Assembly: GCF_900117445.1 (NCBI RefSeq)
Contig: NZ_FPEJ01000003.1
Location: forward strand, 124,001-188,000
Source: Hyphomicrobium sp. NDB2Meth4
GTDB lineage: Bacteria; Pseudomonadota; Alphaproteobacteria; Rhizobiales; Hyphomicrobiaceae
DNA length: 64,000 nt
Direction: 5' to 3'
The first letter of the stretch is position 1; each line of letters starts with the position of its first letter. A program made the position numbers and the translations under genes. The notes below the pieces were generated by a model, which was not told where the DNA came from, ran no database searches, and saw nothing but the letters and a program-made list of their open reading frames with translations. Positions 46,458-55,844 of this stretch are shown here, piece after piece.

Positions 46458-48575
46458 ATGTCTGACGCAATACGAACTGCATCCGTCGCCCGAACCATCC
46501 TACTCGTCATCGGCATAGCGCTCGTCTTGATGGAAGTAATCGCCCTCGGCTACCGCATGTCGTCCGACTGGAATATGATTGCCCATCGTGCCGAAAGGCG
46601 AGCTGGTGCAGCCCTCGACTTGCTGGAGACCCTTCACCAGCAGGCCATGCTCAACAGCAGTTCAGCGAACAGCAGCGACCCTGCCATTAGAACACTCGAC
46701 GGCGCGATTCAGCAATTCTCGGCGGACAACAACGATATACGCCTATGGCTGTCGATGGGCCCGAAACTCATCGCACAGCAGATGGCCAACGTAGGCAAAG
46801 CCGGCGCAACCGGCGAGATTGAGAGACCGCGCAACAGGGTTGATCGCGCCGCAATTGAAACAGCGACAACACAGACCGCAATCATTGGCGACTGGCTTCA
46901 CGTCGCCCGCCCCGCGATCCTTGGTGTTGGCAACGCAGCCGCTCCCCGCTGCGCTTCCTGTCATGCTGGCTTGGCGAACGGCGACGTCATCGGCACCTAC
47001 AGCGCCGCCGTAAACCTTGCGTTTCCGAGGGCGCAGTGGCGTCAAAACACTGTGTTCGAGATCGCTACTGCGCTCGGCATCGTTCTCATCAGCATCGGCA
47101 CGATCGCGGCCGTGTTGAGCATTACCACGTTGACGCCATTGCGGCGGCTCACTGCGGCAACACGCGACCTGTCAGAAGGCAACCTTGCTGTCGCGATCGA
47201 GGGCGCCACGCGCTCCGACGAGCTGGGAACGCTAGCTAGATCGCTTGTCGTCTTCCGCAACAACCTACTCGACAAGCACATCGCCGAAGACAAGATCGCG
47301 CACATGGCGCAGCACGATGCGCTGACGGGCTTGCCCAACCGCGCAAGCCTTCGACGCTTCCTCGACAAGGCCGTCGCAGAGTGTCCATCCAATATGAAGA
47401 TCGGTCTCGCATCGCTGGACCTGGATGATTTCAAGCAGATCAACGACACGCACGGCCACAACGTAGGCGATCGTGTCATCGCGGAAGTGGCCGCAAATCT
47501 GGCGGAAACACTCGAGGAAGGTGAATTCGTAGCTCGCGTCGGCGGAGACGAATTCGTCGCCTTCAGGCGTTACCGCGATCAATCGGATCTATTCAAGTTC
47601 GTTGGGCGCCTGAAGAGGGCCCTGCATATCGATCACGGTCAGAACGTTGATGAGCTGAACCCAACCGCTCATATCGGCGTTGCCGTATGGCCCAATGACG
47701 CTCGCACCACCGACGCCCTCCTCGCCAAGGCAGACAATGCCTTAGAGCGCTCGAAAGCCAGCACCGTCCCGAATGGCGTCTGCTATTACGAAGCATTGTT
47801 GGACAAGGAGGCGCGTCGCCGCCGATTCCTCATTGCTGGCCTTGCTATCGCTGCAAAGAATGGCGAGCTGTCCCTGCACTATCAGGTGCAGAAGTCGCTC
47901 AAAACCATGGCTGTCACCGGCTATGAGGCACTCCTGCGCTGGACGCATCCCCAGTTGGGCCCCATCTCGCCAGCCGAGTTCATCCCGCTCGCCGAAACCT
48001 GCGGGGCGATCCACGAAATCGGCGAATGGGTGCTCCGCACTGCTTGTCGCGATGCGGCTGCTTGGCCAAGCACGGACAAGGTCGCTGTCAACTTGTCAGG
48101 CTTGCAGATCGCCCGTCCTGGGCTCCCGGAACTGGTTCACGACGTGCTCATCGAATCCGGTCTAGCCCCCGATCGCCTCGAGCTCGAAATTACCGAGACG
48201 GCGATCATCGCCGACAAAGAAGCCGCCAGAGAAGTATTGCAGCAGATCAAGCGGCTCGGGGTCGCGATCGCGCTGGACGACTTCGGCCGCGGCTACTCTT
48301 CGCTCGAGACGCTGCGCTACTTCCCCTTCGACAAGATCAAGCTCGACCGCTTCTTCGTCACTGAAATCGTCGGCAGCGGCGAGTCCCGCGCCATCATTCG
48401 GGCAATCGTGGCCCTGGGCAAAACGCTTGGCATCCCCGTCCTCGCCGAAGGCATCGAGACGGAAGACCAACTCGCCGTGCTGAGGCAGGAACGGTGCTCC
48501 GAAGGCCAGGGCTACCTGTTCGGGCGGCCGCAACCTGCTATCGACTTCTCCACGCAGACCCGCCACGCCTCGTAG
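46458..48575 (+). CDS. haem-sensor-type membrane GGDEF-EAL protein
   Basis: The protein is 705 aa. Helix one (about 12-31), a periplasmic domain (32-199) of the Tll0287/DUF3365 kind with a c-type haem motif CASCH (Cys165, Cys168, His169), helix two (200-222), HAMP (about 222-275), GGDEF (about 285-440) and EAL (about 455-695). The GGDEF core is intact (VGGDEF). The EAL core is intact too (YEALLRW, ELEITET, LDDFGRGYSS, KLDRF, EGIET), so it may both make and break c-di-GMP. The haem could sense redox, O2 or NO. An FNR-like box lies upstream. Confidence 0.92.
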   Translation: MSDAIRTASVARTILLVIGIALVLMEVIALGYRMSSDWNMIAHRAERRAGAALDLLETLHQQAMLNSSSANSSDPAIRTLDGAIQQFSADNNDIRLWLSMGPKLIAQQMANVGKAGATGEIERPRNRVDRAAIETATTQTAIIGDWLHVARPAILGVGNAAAPRCASCHAGLANGDVIGTYSAAVNLAFPRAQWRQNTVFEIATALGIVLISIGTIAAVLSITTLTPLRRLTAATRDLSEGNLAVAIEGATRSDELGTLARSLVVFRNNLLDKHIAEDKIAHMAQHDALTGLPNRASLRRFLDKAVAECPSNMKIGLASLDLDDFKQINDTHGHNVGDRVIAEVAANLAETLEEGEFVARVGGDEFVAFRRYRDQSDLFKFVGRLKRALHIDHGQNVDELNPTAHIGVAVWPNDARTTDALLAKADNALERSKASTVPNGVCYYEALLDKEARRRRFLIAGLAIAAKNGELSLHYQVQKSLKTMAVTGYEALLRWTHPQLGPISPAEFIPLAETCGAIHEIGEWVLRTACRDAAAWPSTDKVAVNLSGLQIARPGLPELVHDVLIESGLAPDRLELEITETAIIADKEAAREVLQQIKRLGVAIALDDFGRGYSSLETLRYFPFDKIKLDRFFVTEIVGSGESRAIIRAIVALGKTLGIPVLAEGIETEDQLAVLRQERCSEGQGYLFGRPQPAIDFSTQTRHAS

Positions 48576-48696
48576 AGTGCTCCCGGAAACGTGGGAGCCG
48601 GTTTCCCTATGAGCAGCACGGCAACATAAGCCTCATCCACCGGACTTTCACCAGCTTCGGGGTACGCTCCGCCAGCGCACCCGGAGACTGAGCAGA

Positions 48697-50331
48697 ATGA
48701 GCACTACGACCAACGACCATAGGCCCTCGCAGTGCGCTAAACCTCAGCCGACGCCCGCGCTGCAGCGCCAGATCGGACCAGTGGCCCTGCTTTTCACTGG
48801 CATCACCGGCATCATCGGGTCGGGCTGGCTGTTCGCATCTCTCTATGCCGCCCAGATCGCAGGCCCTGCTGCGATCATCTCATGGATTATCGGCGGCGGC
48901 GTCGCGCTGCTCCTGTCGCTCGTCTACGCCGAACTGGGTGGCATGCTTCCCCTGGCCGGTGCCATCGCCCGCATCCCTTATTTCTCCCATGGCTCGATGT
49001 CCGGCTTCATGGCCGGATGGCTGTGCTGGATCGCTTACGTTGCAACAGCCCCAATTGAGGTTACGGCGGTCCTGCAGTACACTTCCAACTACCTCCCGTG
49101 GCTGACAACGCTCGTCGATGGCAACCGCGTGCTCACCGGGCACGGGCTCATTGTTGCAACGGCTCTGCTGCTCGCATTCGTCATTCTCAACCTGGCCGGC
49201 GTGCGCTGGCTTGCGCGCGCCAACCTCGCGGTAACGGCCTGGAAGCTCGCCATCCCCCTCCTGGCGGTCGTCGGCCTCATCGTTTTCGGCTTCGATCGCA
49301 CAAATTTCACCGACCATGGCGGCTTCATGCCAACTGGAGCCGATGGAATCTTTGCCGCCGTCGCCGGTGGCGGCGTTATTTTCTCGCTGTTCGGCTTCCG
49401 CACCGTGATCGACATGGCGGGAGAGGCATCCAATCCCCAGCGTAACGTTCCCCTGGCCATGATCGGCGCCGTCGTCATCAGCTTGGTCATCTACGTACTG
49501 CTGCAAATCGCCTTCGTCGGAGCCGTGCCGAGCGCCCACCTCGCTGGTGGCTGGACCCGCCTATCCGAAAACGTCGCCGATGGCCCCTTCGCCGCCTTCG
49601 CCACGATCCTAGGGTTGCAGGGGCTCGCCGCGCTGCTCTACGTCGACGCAATCGTGTCGCCCGCGGGGACTGGAATCGCCTACACGGGAGCGACCGCGCG
49701 CATCAACTACGCCCTGGCCGAGAATGGCCAGCTGCCGAAGTTGTTCATGCGCCTCAATGCAGCCGCCGTTCCGGTGTGGTCGATAACGATCAACTTCCTC
49801 GTCGGCCTTCTGTTGCTGCTTCCGCTCCCGGGATGGTCGCAGCTGATCGGCTTCATCTCCTCGGCTGCGATTCTTTCGCTCGCCTTCGGCCCAGTCTCGC
49901 TGGCCGCTTTGCGCCACCAGTTGCCGAACCATCCGCGCCCATTCCGCCTCAAGGCGGGACTGACGATATCGGCGATCGCCTTCATGTTCGTCGGCTGCAT
50001 CGTCTATTGGGCCGGCTGGCAGACGAACTGGAAGGTCTTTGCGCTTGCACTCGTTGGCGGTGCGCTCCTTATCGCCCTGCATTATTGGGGCGGAGAGCGA
50101 GAGAAGCTCGACCTGAAGCAGTCCCTTTGGTTCTGGCTCTTCATCAACGGCCTTGGACTGTTCTCACTGACCGGTAACTACGGGGGCGGACTTGGGCTAT
50201 TGCCGCAGTACACCGACATCGCCATCGTTAGTGCGTTCTCTCTCGCCGTATTTTGGATTGCCATTAGAGACAGGCTGCCCGACGCCGAAACGCAAGCGCT
50301 CCTCAACTTGGCGCCTTCTGCCGCGCAATAG
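48697..50331 (+). CDS. APC-family amino acid permease
   Basis: The protein is 544 aa with about 12-14 membrane helices. The TM1 motif GITGIIGSGWLFA, then VYAELGGMLPLAGAIARIPYF and FGFRTVIDMAGEASNPQRNVP-like loop are typical for APC transporters. Residues 1-25 are a polar, Pro-rich cytoplasmic leader. It probably imports an amino acid or amine; the exact substrate is not visible. Its last 29 bases overlap the opposing small membrane-protein gene. Confidence 0.9.
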   Translation: MSTTTNDHRPSQCAKPQPTPALQRQIGPVALLFTGITGIIGSGWLFASLYAAQIAGPAAIISWIIGGGVALLLSLVYAELGGMLPLAGAIARIPYFSHGSMSGFMAGWLCWIAYVATAPIEVTAVLQYTSNYLPWLTTLVDGNRVLTGHGLIVATALLLAFVILNLAGVRWLARANLAVTAWKLAIPLLAVVGLIVFGFDRTNFTDHGGFMPTGADGIFAAVAGGGVIFSLFGFRTVIDMAGEASNPQRNVPLAMIGAVVISLVIYVLLQIAFVGAVPSAHLAGGWTRLSENVADGPFAAFATILGLQGLAALLYVDAIVSPAGTGIAYTGATARINYALAENGQLPKLFMRLNAAAVPVWSITINFLVGLLLLLPLPGWSQLIGFISSAAILSLAFGPVSLAALRHQLPNHPRPFRLKAGLTISAIAFMFVGCIVYWAGWQTNWKVFALALVGGALLIALHYWGGEREKLDLKQSLWFWLFINGLGLFSLTGNYGGGLGLLPQYTDIAIVSAFSLAVFWIAIRDRLPDAETQALLNLAPSAAQ

Positions 50332-50554
50332 TCTTTATCAGCGCAATCAACGTCGCCGCTGCCCACGTGCCTTCGAGCACGACGAACGGCATGAAATCGA
50401 TCATCCACGACGAAAGACACGCGAGCCCCGCGCCGAGCAGATTCAGCCCTAAATAGGGAATGCTCTCCGCCTTCAGTGCCCCTGCAATATTGAGAACGAA
50501 TGCCAGCAGCAAAAGACCGACACCCACCGACCCCACCAACGTCGCCAAAGACAC
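50303..50554 (-). CDS. small CBU_0592-like membrane protein, 83 aa
   Basis: Three membrane helices are visible (VGSVGVGLLLLAFVLNIAGAL, YLGLNLLGAGLACLSSWMI, FMPFVVLEGTWAAATLIALI). The pattern of a small protein with Y-x-x-L-N-L-L-G-A and FVVLEG-x-W-A matches the CBU_0592 family. The start GTG at 50554 has GGAGGGA four bases upstream, much better than longer in-frame starts up to 50662. Function unknown. Its end overlaps the permease gene convergently. Confidence 0.72.
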   Translation of the reverse strand: MSLATLVGSVGVGLLLLAFVLNIAGALKAESIPYLGLNLLGAGLACLSSWMIDFMPFVVLEGTWAAATLIALIKTIARQKAPS

Positions 50555-50663
50555 CTGATCCCTCCATCGCTTTCGACGGGCAATGCTTATTTCCCCCGGC
50601 TTCTGCGTCAAGCCGCAAAGCCAAGTCGTAAAGCTTACGGATGTTGCCTCGCCCAAACGCAAA

Positions 50664-50683
50664 CGGGAGCCCGAAGGCTCCCG
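50664..50683 (-). terminator. rho-independent terminator of ctrA
   Basis: On the minus strand CGGGAGCC-TTCG-GGCTCCCG forms an eight-base stem with a stable UUCG loop, followed by TTTGCGTTTGG. It lies 45 bases after the ctrA stop. Confidence 0.88.
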
Positions 50684-50727
50684 AAGCGCAGTAAGCAGAG
50701 CAGCAGCGTCGAACCTTGCGTGCCTTA

Positions 50728-51429
50728 TCAGGCGGCAGTGACCGCGCTATCGTCGCTCGGATCGCGCAGCACGTAGCCGCGGCCCCAAACTGTCTCGATG
50801 TAGTGCTGACCACCGGTCGCCGCCTGCAGCTTCTTGCGCAGCTTGCAGATGAACACGTCGATGATCTTGAGCTCCGGCTCATCCATGCCGCCATAGAGAT
50901 GATTAAGGAACATCTCCTTGGTGAGCGTCGTCCCCTTACGCAGGGAAAGCAGCTCCAGCATCTGGTATTCTTTGCCGGTGAGATGCACGCGCTGCCCGTT
51001 CACGTCGACGGTCTTGGTGTCGAGGTTGACGCGCAGATCGCCCGTCTCGATGACGGACTGTGCATGACCCTTCGAACGGCGCACGATGGCGTGGATGCGC
51101 GCAACGAGCTCGTCCTTGTGGAAGGGTTTCGTCATGTAGTCGTCAGCGCCGAAGCCAAGGCCACGCACCTTATCCTCAATGCCGGCAAGTCCGGACAAGA
51201 TGAGGATCGGTGTACCGACCTTCGCTACACGCAACGTCTTCAGAACCTCATAGCCGCTCATGTCCGGCAAATTGAGATCCAGAAGAATGATGTCGTAGTC
51301 GTACAGTTTGCCGAGATCGACGCCTTCCTCACCCAGGTCCGTCGTGTAGACGTTGAACCCTTCGGATTGAAGCATCAGCTCGATGCTTTGTGCTGTTGCA
51401 CTGTCGTCCTCGATCAGAAGGACTCTCAT
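50728..51429 (-). CDS. ctrA: cell-cycle master response regulator CtrA
   Basis: The protein is 233 aa, nearly identical in layout to Caulobacter CtrA. The receiver begins [20 protein letters not shown] with phospho-acceptor Asp51 in LLDLNLPDM, then [13 protein letters not shown]. The OmpR-type DNA-binding domain includes [19 protein letters not shown] and [17 protein letters not shown]. It controls division, replication start and flagellar genes in alphaproteobacteria. Start 51429 gives the family N-terminus. The inhibitor SciP is encoded 2 kb away. Confidence 0.98.
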   Translation of the reverse strand: MRVLLIEDDSATAQSIELMLQSEGFNVYTTDLGEEGVDLGKLYDYDIILLDLNLPDMSGYEVLKTLRVAKVGTPILILSGLAGIEDKVRGLGFGADDYMTKPFHKDELVARIHAIVRRSKGHAQSVIETGDLRVNLDTKTVDVNGQRVHLTGKEYQMLELLSLRKGTTLTKEMFLNHLYGGMDEPELKIIDVFICKLRKKLQAATGGQHYIETVWGRGYVLRDPSDDSAVTAA

Positions 51430-52080
51430 GGTTCTTCCTCTTAGTCCGCGCCGCTGCCCCAAAAGCCCAAAAGAGCGCCCACTCTTTTCAAGCTAAGCCA
51501 TCGTTAGGAATTTACCCGCTCAAAGGTTAACAAACCCTAATTAAGTCTTTCTTCGCGACTTCATCTTGTAACGAACTTGGTTACCTTCCAGCGTCACTGC
51601 CATCCGCCAGCAATCGCAAATCGCCGACAAAACCGGGCCGTCCGCAGCGGCTAAGCTACGTCGAAGCCATAATATATGTGCTGGTATGCAGACGAACTCG
51701 GAGCCCGCGACGGCATGCCACCCTGAACACCTTCCCGACCGGGAAGCCTCGAACCAGGACAGCGCCACACAAGCCCAATGCGCTTACGAATCAAGAGGTA
51801 ACAGAATTCGCGGCACCCCCCTAGGGGGCAGCCGCCATTTTTTTGCCCCAAACGAGTCGGGATTGATGGGATTGATCTTCGCGTTGCTTTACCGCAACTT
51901 AATGGCAGCGTGTCAGATTTGGTGCGAACGTTGTGCGCCGCGATCACGCTGCCCTCGAAGAGGCTTCGCCGCAAGGTCGGCCAAGGTTGGCAAGTTGCGA
52001 TTTCGGCCGTCAACGTAAGCGCTGGCATGATTCTTGTTTAGTTATCGGCGCGAGTTCGAATTAGTCCGGGGTATCGAACA
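51430..52080. promoter_or_regulatory. 650-base divergent region between ctrA and fliJ
   Basis: This region has no gene I accept; a minus-strand 75-codon frame at 51541-51768 looks random. It contains TTAA half-sites at 51527-51530 and 51541-51544 (GGTTAAC ... TTAAG), which resemble CtrA half-sites but with 10 instead of 7 bases between them, about 100 bases upstream of ctrA. A sigma-54-like element before fliJ is listed separately. A flagellar fliI gene, a common neighbour of fliJ elsewhere, is absent. Confidence 0.5.
52023..52037 (+). promoter_or_regulatory. possible sigma-54 promoter of fliJ
   Basis: TGGCAT-GATTC-TTGT matches the -24/-12 consensus TGGCAC-N5-TTGC with two changes and correct spacing, about 44 bases before the fliJ ATG. 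Late flagellar genes in alphaproteobacteria often use sigma-54. The evidence is one motif only. Confidence 0.4.
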
Positions 52081-52458
52081 ATGAAAGCACGTGAATCGGC
52101 CATGAGGCTGAAGCGGTTCACCGCCGACGAAATGGCGCGCAAAGTCGCCGATCTTGAGCACATGATCCGTGAGTTCGACGGCATGGCCAGCGACCTCGAT
52201 CGCCAGATCAAGGCCGAGGAGGAGCGCACCGGAGTGCGTGATCCCGCTCATTTCGCCTACTCCACCTTCGCCAAATCAGCGAGCCAGCGCCGCGATAATC
52301 TGAAGACCTCTGCTGACGGCCTTCGTGCGAAGCTCGAAGCCGCCTTGCGCGAGCGCGACGAAGCGCTGGAGCAGGTCGCCCGCGCTGACACCACCACCAG
52401 CCACGAGCAACTGCGCAATCGCCGCCGTTCCGAGCGCACCGCGGCCGTCCTGCGCTGA
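52081..52458 (+). CDS. fliJ: flagellar export chaperone-like protein FliJ
   Basis: The protein is 125 aa and all helical. MKARESAMRLKRFTADEMAR, then MIREFDGMASDLDRQIKAEE, RTGVRDPAHFAYSTFAKSA and QRRDNLKTSADGLRAKLE are the signature of rhizobial FliJ, a coiled-coil component of the flagellar export apparatus that binds the FliI ATPase. The partner fliI gene is not adjacent. The last 15 residues are Arg-rich and differ from usual. A hairpin follows the stop. Confidence 0.82.
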   Translation: MKARESAMRLKRFTADEMARKVADLEHMIREFDGMASDLDRQIKAEEERTGVRDPAHFAYSTFAKSASQRRDNLKTSADGLRAKLEAALRERDEALEQVARADTTTSHEQLRNRRRSERTAAVLR

Positions 52459-52466
52459 CCCATGAT

Positions 52467-52498
52467 GAGGGGCGCGTTTTGAAACGCTAGCGCCCCTC
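52467..52498 (+). terminator. hairpin after fliJ
   Basis: GAGGGGCGC pairs with GCGCCCCTC, with a further inner GCGTTT/AAACGC pairing. It begins about eight bases after the fliJ stop. No T-run, so termination is probable but not certain. Confidence 0.6.
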
Positions 52499-52634
52499 TC
52501 ACCAATCCTCCGTCCCGTTTTGAACTCCTCAACAACGCCCCGCCAGGCCCCGCTTGTTTTCGTGCTGGGGCCATGCGAACGAGTTGCATCATCGCGCGAT
52601 CGCCTGATCGCGCCGCTTCTGCAGCCGGACCGGC

Positions 52635-53195
52635 GTGATGGGTATGCGCAGTCTTCCGCACCGAGCCCTCTTGGGGCTCGCAGCACTCTTGAGCGGCCTT
52701 ATCGGCGGCTGCTCTGGCAACGGCTCCTCGCTGCCCAGCCTTCCTGAACTCACCGGAAGCGTCACTGAAGCGCCCGTGGTCGGCTCTCCGACTGAAGTCT
52801 ACGCGCGTATAGCCCGCGGAGCGCTGTCATGCTGGTTCGGCGCCGCCGGCCCGCTGAAAGCCGGATACGTCTATCACGCAGATGCCGATCCCCCGAGTAA
52901 AGGCGGCAAAGCCGAAATCAGCCTGCACGAGCGCAATCGCCTCTCGGACAATCCAAAAGGCATGCGCGCGTACCGGATCACCATCGCCGCCGAGAACGAC
53001 GCAACGACGCTCACCTTCGAGAACATCAAGATGCTCGAGCCGGTGGCGCTATCGCTGGAGACAGACGCCAGACGTTGGGCAACCGGAGAAATCGGTTGCA
53101 CACCGGCACAATCAGGCGGTTGGTCCGAGAACGCGCCACCACCCCCCGCCCCCGAAAAGGAGGGCAAGCGGAAGCCTGCTCCGAAGAGCAACTGA
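52635..53195 (+). CDS. hypothetical lipoprotein, 186 aa
   Basis: An N-terminal lipoprotein signal ends in LIGGC (lipobox), so the protein is anchored by lipid. The mature part holds EVYARIARGALSCWFGAAGPLKAGYVYHADADPP and ends in a Pro/Lys-rich tail (PPPPAPEKEGKRKP). Three starts (GTG 52635, ATG 52638, ATG 52644) lie within nine bases. No named family. It lies between fliJ and sciP, which may be an inherited gene order. Confidence 0.75.
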   Translation: MMGMRSLPHRALLGLAALLSGLIGGCSGNGSSLPSLPELTGSVTEAPVVGSPTEVYARIARGALSCWFGAAGPLKAGYVYHADADPPSKGGKAEISLHERNRLSDNPKGMRAYRITIAAENDATTLTFENIKMLEPVALSLETDARRWATGEIGCTPAQSGGWSENAPPPPAPEKEGKRKPAPKSN

Positions 53196-53227
53196 TGGAT
53201 CGTCCCGTCAGCTACCTTTTCGACGCG

Positions 53228-53506
53228 TCAGTCTCGATACTCTTGGATGCGCGTAGCCCGCAGGCCCGGAAGGCCATGCTTGTCAATCGAGCGCTGCCAG
53301 GACAGGAACTCGTCGACGGTCAGCTTGTAGCGGTCACAAGCCTCCTCGATGCTGAGTAGGCCACCGCGAACCGCGGCAACCACTTCCGCCTTACGACGGA
53401 TCACCCAACGTTTTGTATCTCGGGGAGGAAGATCCGCAATCGTTAGCGGGCTCCCATCGGGGCCGATAACGTAGCGCACCCGCGCTCTCATCTGTTGCTC
53501 GGTCAT
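53228..53506 (-). CDS. sciP: CtrA inhibitor SciP (DUF1153)
   Basis: The protein is 92 aa. RYVIGPDGSPLTIADLPPRDTKRWVIRRKAEVVAAVRGGLL and EEACDRYKLTVDEFLSWQRSIDKHGLPGLRATRIQEYR are the complete DUF1153 helix-turn-helix domain. In Caulobacter SciP binds CtrA and blocks its activation of target promoters. ATG 53506 is preferred; a start three codons upstream is possible. A CtrA-like box lies upstream, which fits the known feedback loop. Confidence 0.95.
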   Translation of the reverse strand: MTEQQMRARVRYVIGPDGSPLTIADLPPRDTKRWVIRRKAEVVAAVRGGLLSIEEACDRYKLTVDEFLSWQRSIDKHGLPGLRATRIQEYRD

Positions 53507-53556
53507 GATACTCATTACACACTCGCTGACCAGCCTTCAGTTGTAGTCCAACACGA

Positions 53557-53571
53557 TTAATACCGGCCTAA
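53557..53571 (-). promoter_or_regulatory. candidate CtrA box upstream of sciP
   Basis: TTAA-TACCGGC-CTAA on the plus strand (TTAG-N7-TTAA read toward sciP) matches the CtrA consensus TTAA-N7-TTAA in seven of eight positions. It lies 51 bases before the sciP start. CtrA activates sciP in Caulobacter, so the placement makes sense. Confidence 0.55.
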
Positions 53572-53806
53572 GCCCTTGAGTAAACATAACATAAATCGGC
53601 GCCGCACGTCGTCCTGTAGACCATTAAGGTTTATGCAACAATTGCATGGCCAAACGAAGCCCCATAACTACGCCGTATTCCGGTGCCTGATCGGCGATCT
53701 GTGAGCCGACTTGCGTATCCCCCAGGTCCAGCCCTAATCTCGGCCGCCCGCGGCGCTGCAAAACCGGGCGGGCCCAAAAGTCAGAAAAACGCTGGTAGCC
53801 AAACGC

Positions 53807-55072
53807 GTGAGCGATAGAACGCCCAACCTCGAAGCAAGCACCGTTCTCGCCTCGAGCCCGGAGCATGCAGCCCGCCGCCGGGTCGTCGTCGCCATGTCCG
53901 GCGGTGTCGATTCCTCGGTTGTCGCCGCGCTCATGCAGCGGGCCGGGCATGAGGTTATCGGCATTACCCTTCAACTCTACGACCACGGCGCCGCAACGGG
54001 CCGGAAGGGCAGCTGCTGCGCCGGGCAGGACATCCACGACGCGCGCCGAGTTGCTGATGCGATCGGCATTCCCCACTACGTGCTCGACTACGAGCGCCGG
54101 TTTGCCTCCGCCGTCATCGACAGCTTCGCTGAGAGCTACGCCGCGGGCGAGACACCCATTCCCTGCGTGACTTGCAACCAGCAGATCAAGTTCAAGGACT
54201 TGCTCGACACTGCCAAGGAGCTTGGCGCCGACGTCCTGGCCACGGGCCACTACATTCAGCGGCGCGAGGGCCCCAATGGGCCGGAGCTGCTGCGTGCCGT
54301 GGATCCCGACCGCGACCAGAGCTATTTCCTCTTCGCCACCACAGCCCAGCAGCTGAGCCACCTCTGGTTCCCTCTCGGTGGCATGCCCAAGGCCAGGGTG
54401 CGCGAGCTCGCGCACGAATTTGGGCTACCTGTTGCCGAGAAAGCAGACAGCCAGGATATCTGCTTTGTACCTACTGGCCGTTATACGGGCGTCATAGAGC
54501 GTCTGAAGCCAGGCGCCCTGAAGCCGGGCGACATTGTCCACATCGACGGGCGCCGCCTCGGCACCCACGAGGGCATCGTCAACTACACTATCGGACAGAG
54601 AAAAGGCCTTAAAATTCCGGGGCCTGAGCCACTTTACGTGGTCCGGCTCGATGCCGAGCACAACGAGGTCGTGGTGGGACCGCGTGACTGCTTGCGTACC
54701 AAAAGCCTTCTCCTTAGAAACACCAACTGGCTGGGTGATGAGCCGTTCGAAGTAGCCGCAGGCGAGGGTCTGCCGATCTTCGCACGCATCCGCTCATCGC
54801 AGGCTCCGCAGGCGGCGACGCTGTTCGCCGAGGCGGACGCAACAGCCACTGTTGTGTTAGAAGACGGCGAGGACGGGGTAGCGGCAGGGCAGGCATGCGT
54901 GTTTTACGCTAGCGGCGCTGACGATGCCCGCCTCTTGGGCGGTGGCTTTATCGCCCGAACCATCGCGCGGCAGCCCGGAGCCTCCACGGCATCCGAGTCC
55001 CGCAGCGCAGAAAAGTCAGCGGGTTTGAGAGGCGCGGGCCCAGGGGCTCGTGAAATCGATGTCGCAAACTGA
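53807..55072 (+). CDS. mnmA: tRNA 2-thiouridine synthase MnmA
   Basis: The protein is 421 aa. It starts at GTG; the ATP-binding P-loop is [15 protein letters not shown] (about residues 28-42). The nucleophilic Cys is in [17 protein letters not shown], and the second redox Cys is in [12 protein letters not shown] 30-residue N-terminal extension and a tail past the barrel domain are common in alphaproteobacteria. It thiolates U34 of tRNA for Lys, Glu and Gln in the cytoplasm. It overlaps the next gene. Confidence 0.97.
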   Translation: MSDRTPNLEASTVLASSPEHAARRRVVVAMSGGVDSSVVAALMQRAGHEVIGITLQLYDHGAATGRKGSCCAGQDIHDARRVADAIGIPHYVLDYERRFASAVIDSFAESYAAGETPIPCVTCNQQIKFKDLLDTAKELGADVLATGHYIQRREGPNGPELLRAVDPDRDQSYFLFATTAQQLSHLWFPLGGMPKARVRELAHEFGLPVAEKADSQDICFVPTGRYTGVIERLKPGALKPGDIVHIDGRRLGTHEGIVNYTIGQRKGLKIPGPEPLYVVRLDAEHNEVVVGPRDCLRTKSLLLRNTNWLGDEPFEVAAGEGLPIFARIRSSQAPQAATLFAEADATATVVLEDGEDGVAAGQACVFYASGADDARLLGGGFIARTIARQPGASTASESRSAEKSAGLRGAGPGAREIDVAN

Positions 55073-55778
55073 TTATCGCCAACGATCTGCAGTGCTGGAA
55101 CGCCATCAGGGCCGGGTCGTGAGCATCGGGCGCATCGATGAGAGCGACGTGCTCGACGCCTACCGCCGCTGGGCACCCGTTTACGACTACACCTTCGGCC
55201 TCGTCGCGGGCGAAAGCCGCCGCCACGCGGTTCAGGTTCTCAACCAGAGACAGGGACGCATCCTCGAGGTTGGCGTCGGCACCGGCCTCTCCCTCCCCGA
55301 CTACAAGCGTCATCTTGAAGTGGTCGGTATCGACCTTTCCCCCGAGATGCTCGAAAAGGCCCGCGAGCGCGTGAACGAGGAAAAGCTCGATCACGTCACC
55401 GGCCTGCACGAGATGGACGCCTCCGATCTCAAATTCGCTGACGGCTCCTTCGACATCGTCGTGGCCATGTTCGTGATGACCGTCGTGCCGGACCCCGAAA
55501 AGGTCATGCGCGAGTTGTCCCGCGTGGTGAAGCCGGGCGGCGAGGTCATGCTGGTCAATCATTTCAGCCAGCGCGAAGGCGTGCGCGGCTGGGTCGAGCG
55601 GCGCATGGCTCCGTTCGCCGACAAGATCGGCTGGCGCTCGATCTTCGATCAGTCGCGCGTTGAGGTCTGCGACGACCTCGAGCTGCTGGAACGCAAGGCG
55701 CTGCGGCCGTTCGGACTTTTCACCATGATGCGTTTCGCCAAGCGCGACTCGGCACGCCAGCCCGTGGCTGCCGAATAA
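55059..55778 (+). CDS. pmtA: phosphatidylethanolamine N-methyltransferase (Rhodobacter-type PmtA)
   Basis: The protein is 239 aa. The SAM-binding motif is [16 protein letters not shown], then [50 protein letters not shown] and a C-terminal [11 protein letters not shown], as in alphaproteobacterial PmtA. It makes phosphatidylcholine by successive methylation at the membrane. ATG 55059 lies inside the end of mnmA; a GTG at 55050 is also possible. The overlap suggests translational coupling with mnmA. Confidence 0.87.
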   Translation: MSQTDYRQRSAVLERHQGRVVSIGRIDESDVLDAYRRWAPVYDYTFGLVAGESRRHAVQVLNQRQGRILEVGVGTGLSLPDYKRHLEVVGIDLSPEMLEKARERVNEEKLDHVTGLHEMDASDLKFADGSFDIVVAMFVMTVVPDPEKVMRELSRVVKPGGEVMLVNHFSQREGVRGWVERRMAPFADKIGWRSIFDQSRVEVCDDLELLERKALRPFGLFTMMRFAKRDSARQPVAAE

Positions 55779-55844
55779 ATTATGGCGCAACGGCCGGCGG
55801 ATTCTTGACAGTGCCCGCCGGCACTCCGTAAATGCGCGCCACGT

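Noticed and set aside
51527-51544. A full CtrA box upstream of ctrA
   Set aside because: Two TTAA half-sites are present but separated by 10 instead of 7 bases, so only noted as a degenerate possibility.
51541-51768. A 75-codon minus-strand frame upstream of ctrA
   Set aside because: Composition looks random and it has no recognisable motif; it probably overlaps ctrA promoters.
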